Below are positions 63,981 through 64,000 of a DNA stretch of 64,000 nucleotides, piece after piece. The notes beneath the pieces were generated by a model. The model searched no databases. It saw nothing but the letters and a program-made list of their open reading frames with translations, and was not told the DNA's origin. How positions within the stretch are numbered: the stretch's first letter is position 1; the number at the start of each line of letters is the position of its first letter. Source of the DNA: Escherichia sp. MOD1-EC7003 (GTDB lineage Bacteria; Pseudomonadota; Gammaproteobacteria; Enterobacterales; Enterobacteriaceae); assembly GCF_002965065.1 (NCBI RefSeq), contig NZ_PTRE01000026.1:16969-80968 (forward strand). The letters run 5' to 3'. The position numbers were made by a program, and so were the translations under genes.

Positions 63981-64000
63981 TCAGTCGGCAGTGCTACGCG

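Overview
The window is a chromosomal segment of Escherichia coli (or a Shigella lineage within it). Gene order, protein lengths and near-identical sequences match the 92-94 minute region of E. coli K-12, from soxRS to cadC. All comparisons with K-12 are from memory, not from a search.

Layout. 1-1100: divergent redox regulators soxS/soxR. 1.2-4.7 kb: purine permease ghxP and cation/proton antiporter yjcE. 4.7-8.9 kb: acetate uptake and activation operon acs-yjcH-actP. 9.2-15.6 kb: nrfABCDEFG, periplasmic ammonifying nitrite respiration with its haem-attachment machinery. 16-18 kb: gltP and the Sel1-repeat protein yjcO. 18.1-19.2 kb: a tandem array of REP-containing units. 19.2-21.3 kb: selenoprotein formate dehydrogenase H (fdhF, in-frame UGA). 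21.5-28.5 kb: mdtNOP efflux genes, ytcA and alkyl sulfatase yjcS. 28.6-30.5 kb: a heavily deleted stretch in which only a phnO scrap, yjdN, yjdM and a crfC/yjcZ scar remain. 30.7-35.8 kb: osmoprotectant transporter proP, the small protein pmrR and the eptA-basR-basS lipid A modification operon. 35.9-40.8 kb: arginine-dependent acid resistance (adiC, adiY, adiA). 41-45 kb: melibiose genes (melR, melAB). 45.2-51.9 kb: yjdF, anaerobic fumarate metabolism (fumB, dcuB) and its two-component sensor dcuSR. 52-53.4 kb: yjdI, a frameshifted yjdJ and the ghoS/ghoT type V toxin-antitoxin pair. 53.5-62.2 kb: lysU, dtpC and the lysine decarboxylase acid-stress system cadBA with its membrane sensor cadC. 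62.2-64 kb: the place where tRNA pheU lies in K-12. Only a 3' scrap of the tRNA and its terminator remain, followed by a DcuC-type transporter gene that looks broken.

Functional themes are anaerobic respiration (nrf, fdhF, fumB, dcuB), amino-acid decarboxylase acid resistance (adi, cad) and envelope defence (mdtNOP, eptA-basRS-pmrR). The adi and cad systems are paralogous.

I did not find a previously undescribed multi-gene system. The points that depart from a standard annotation are the scars and ghosts (phnO fragment, crfC/yjcZ fusion scar, yjdJ frameshift, lost pheU, decayed dcuC homologue, absent yjcF), the repeat array with structure-conserving but sequence-variable hairpins, and a BasR/PmrA box embedded in the adiC-eptA hairpin.
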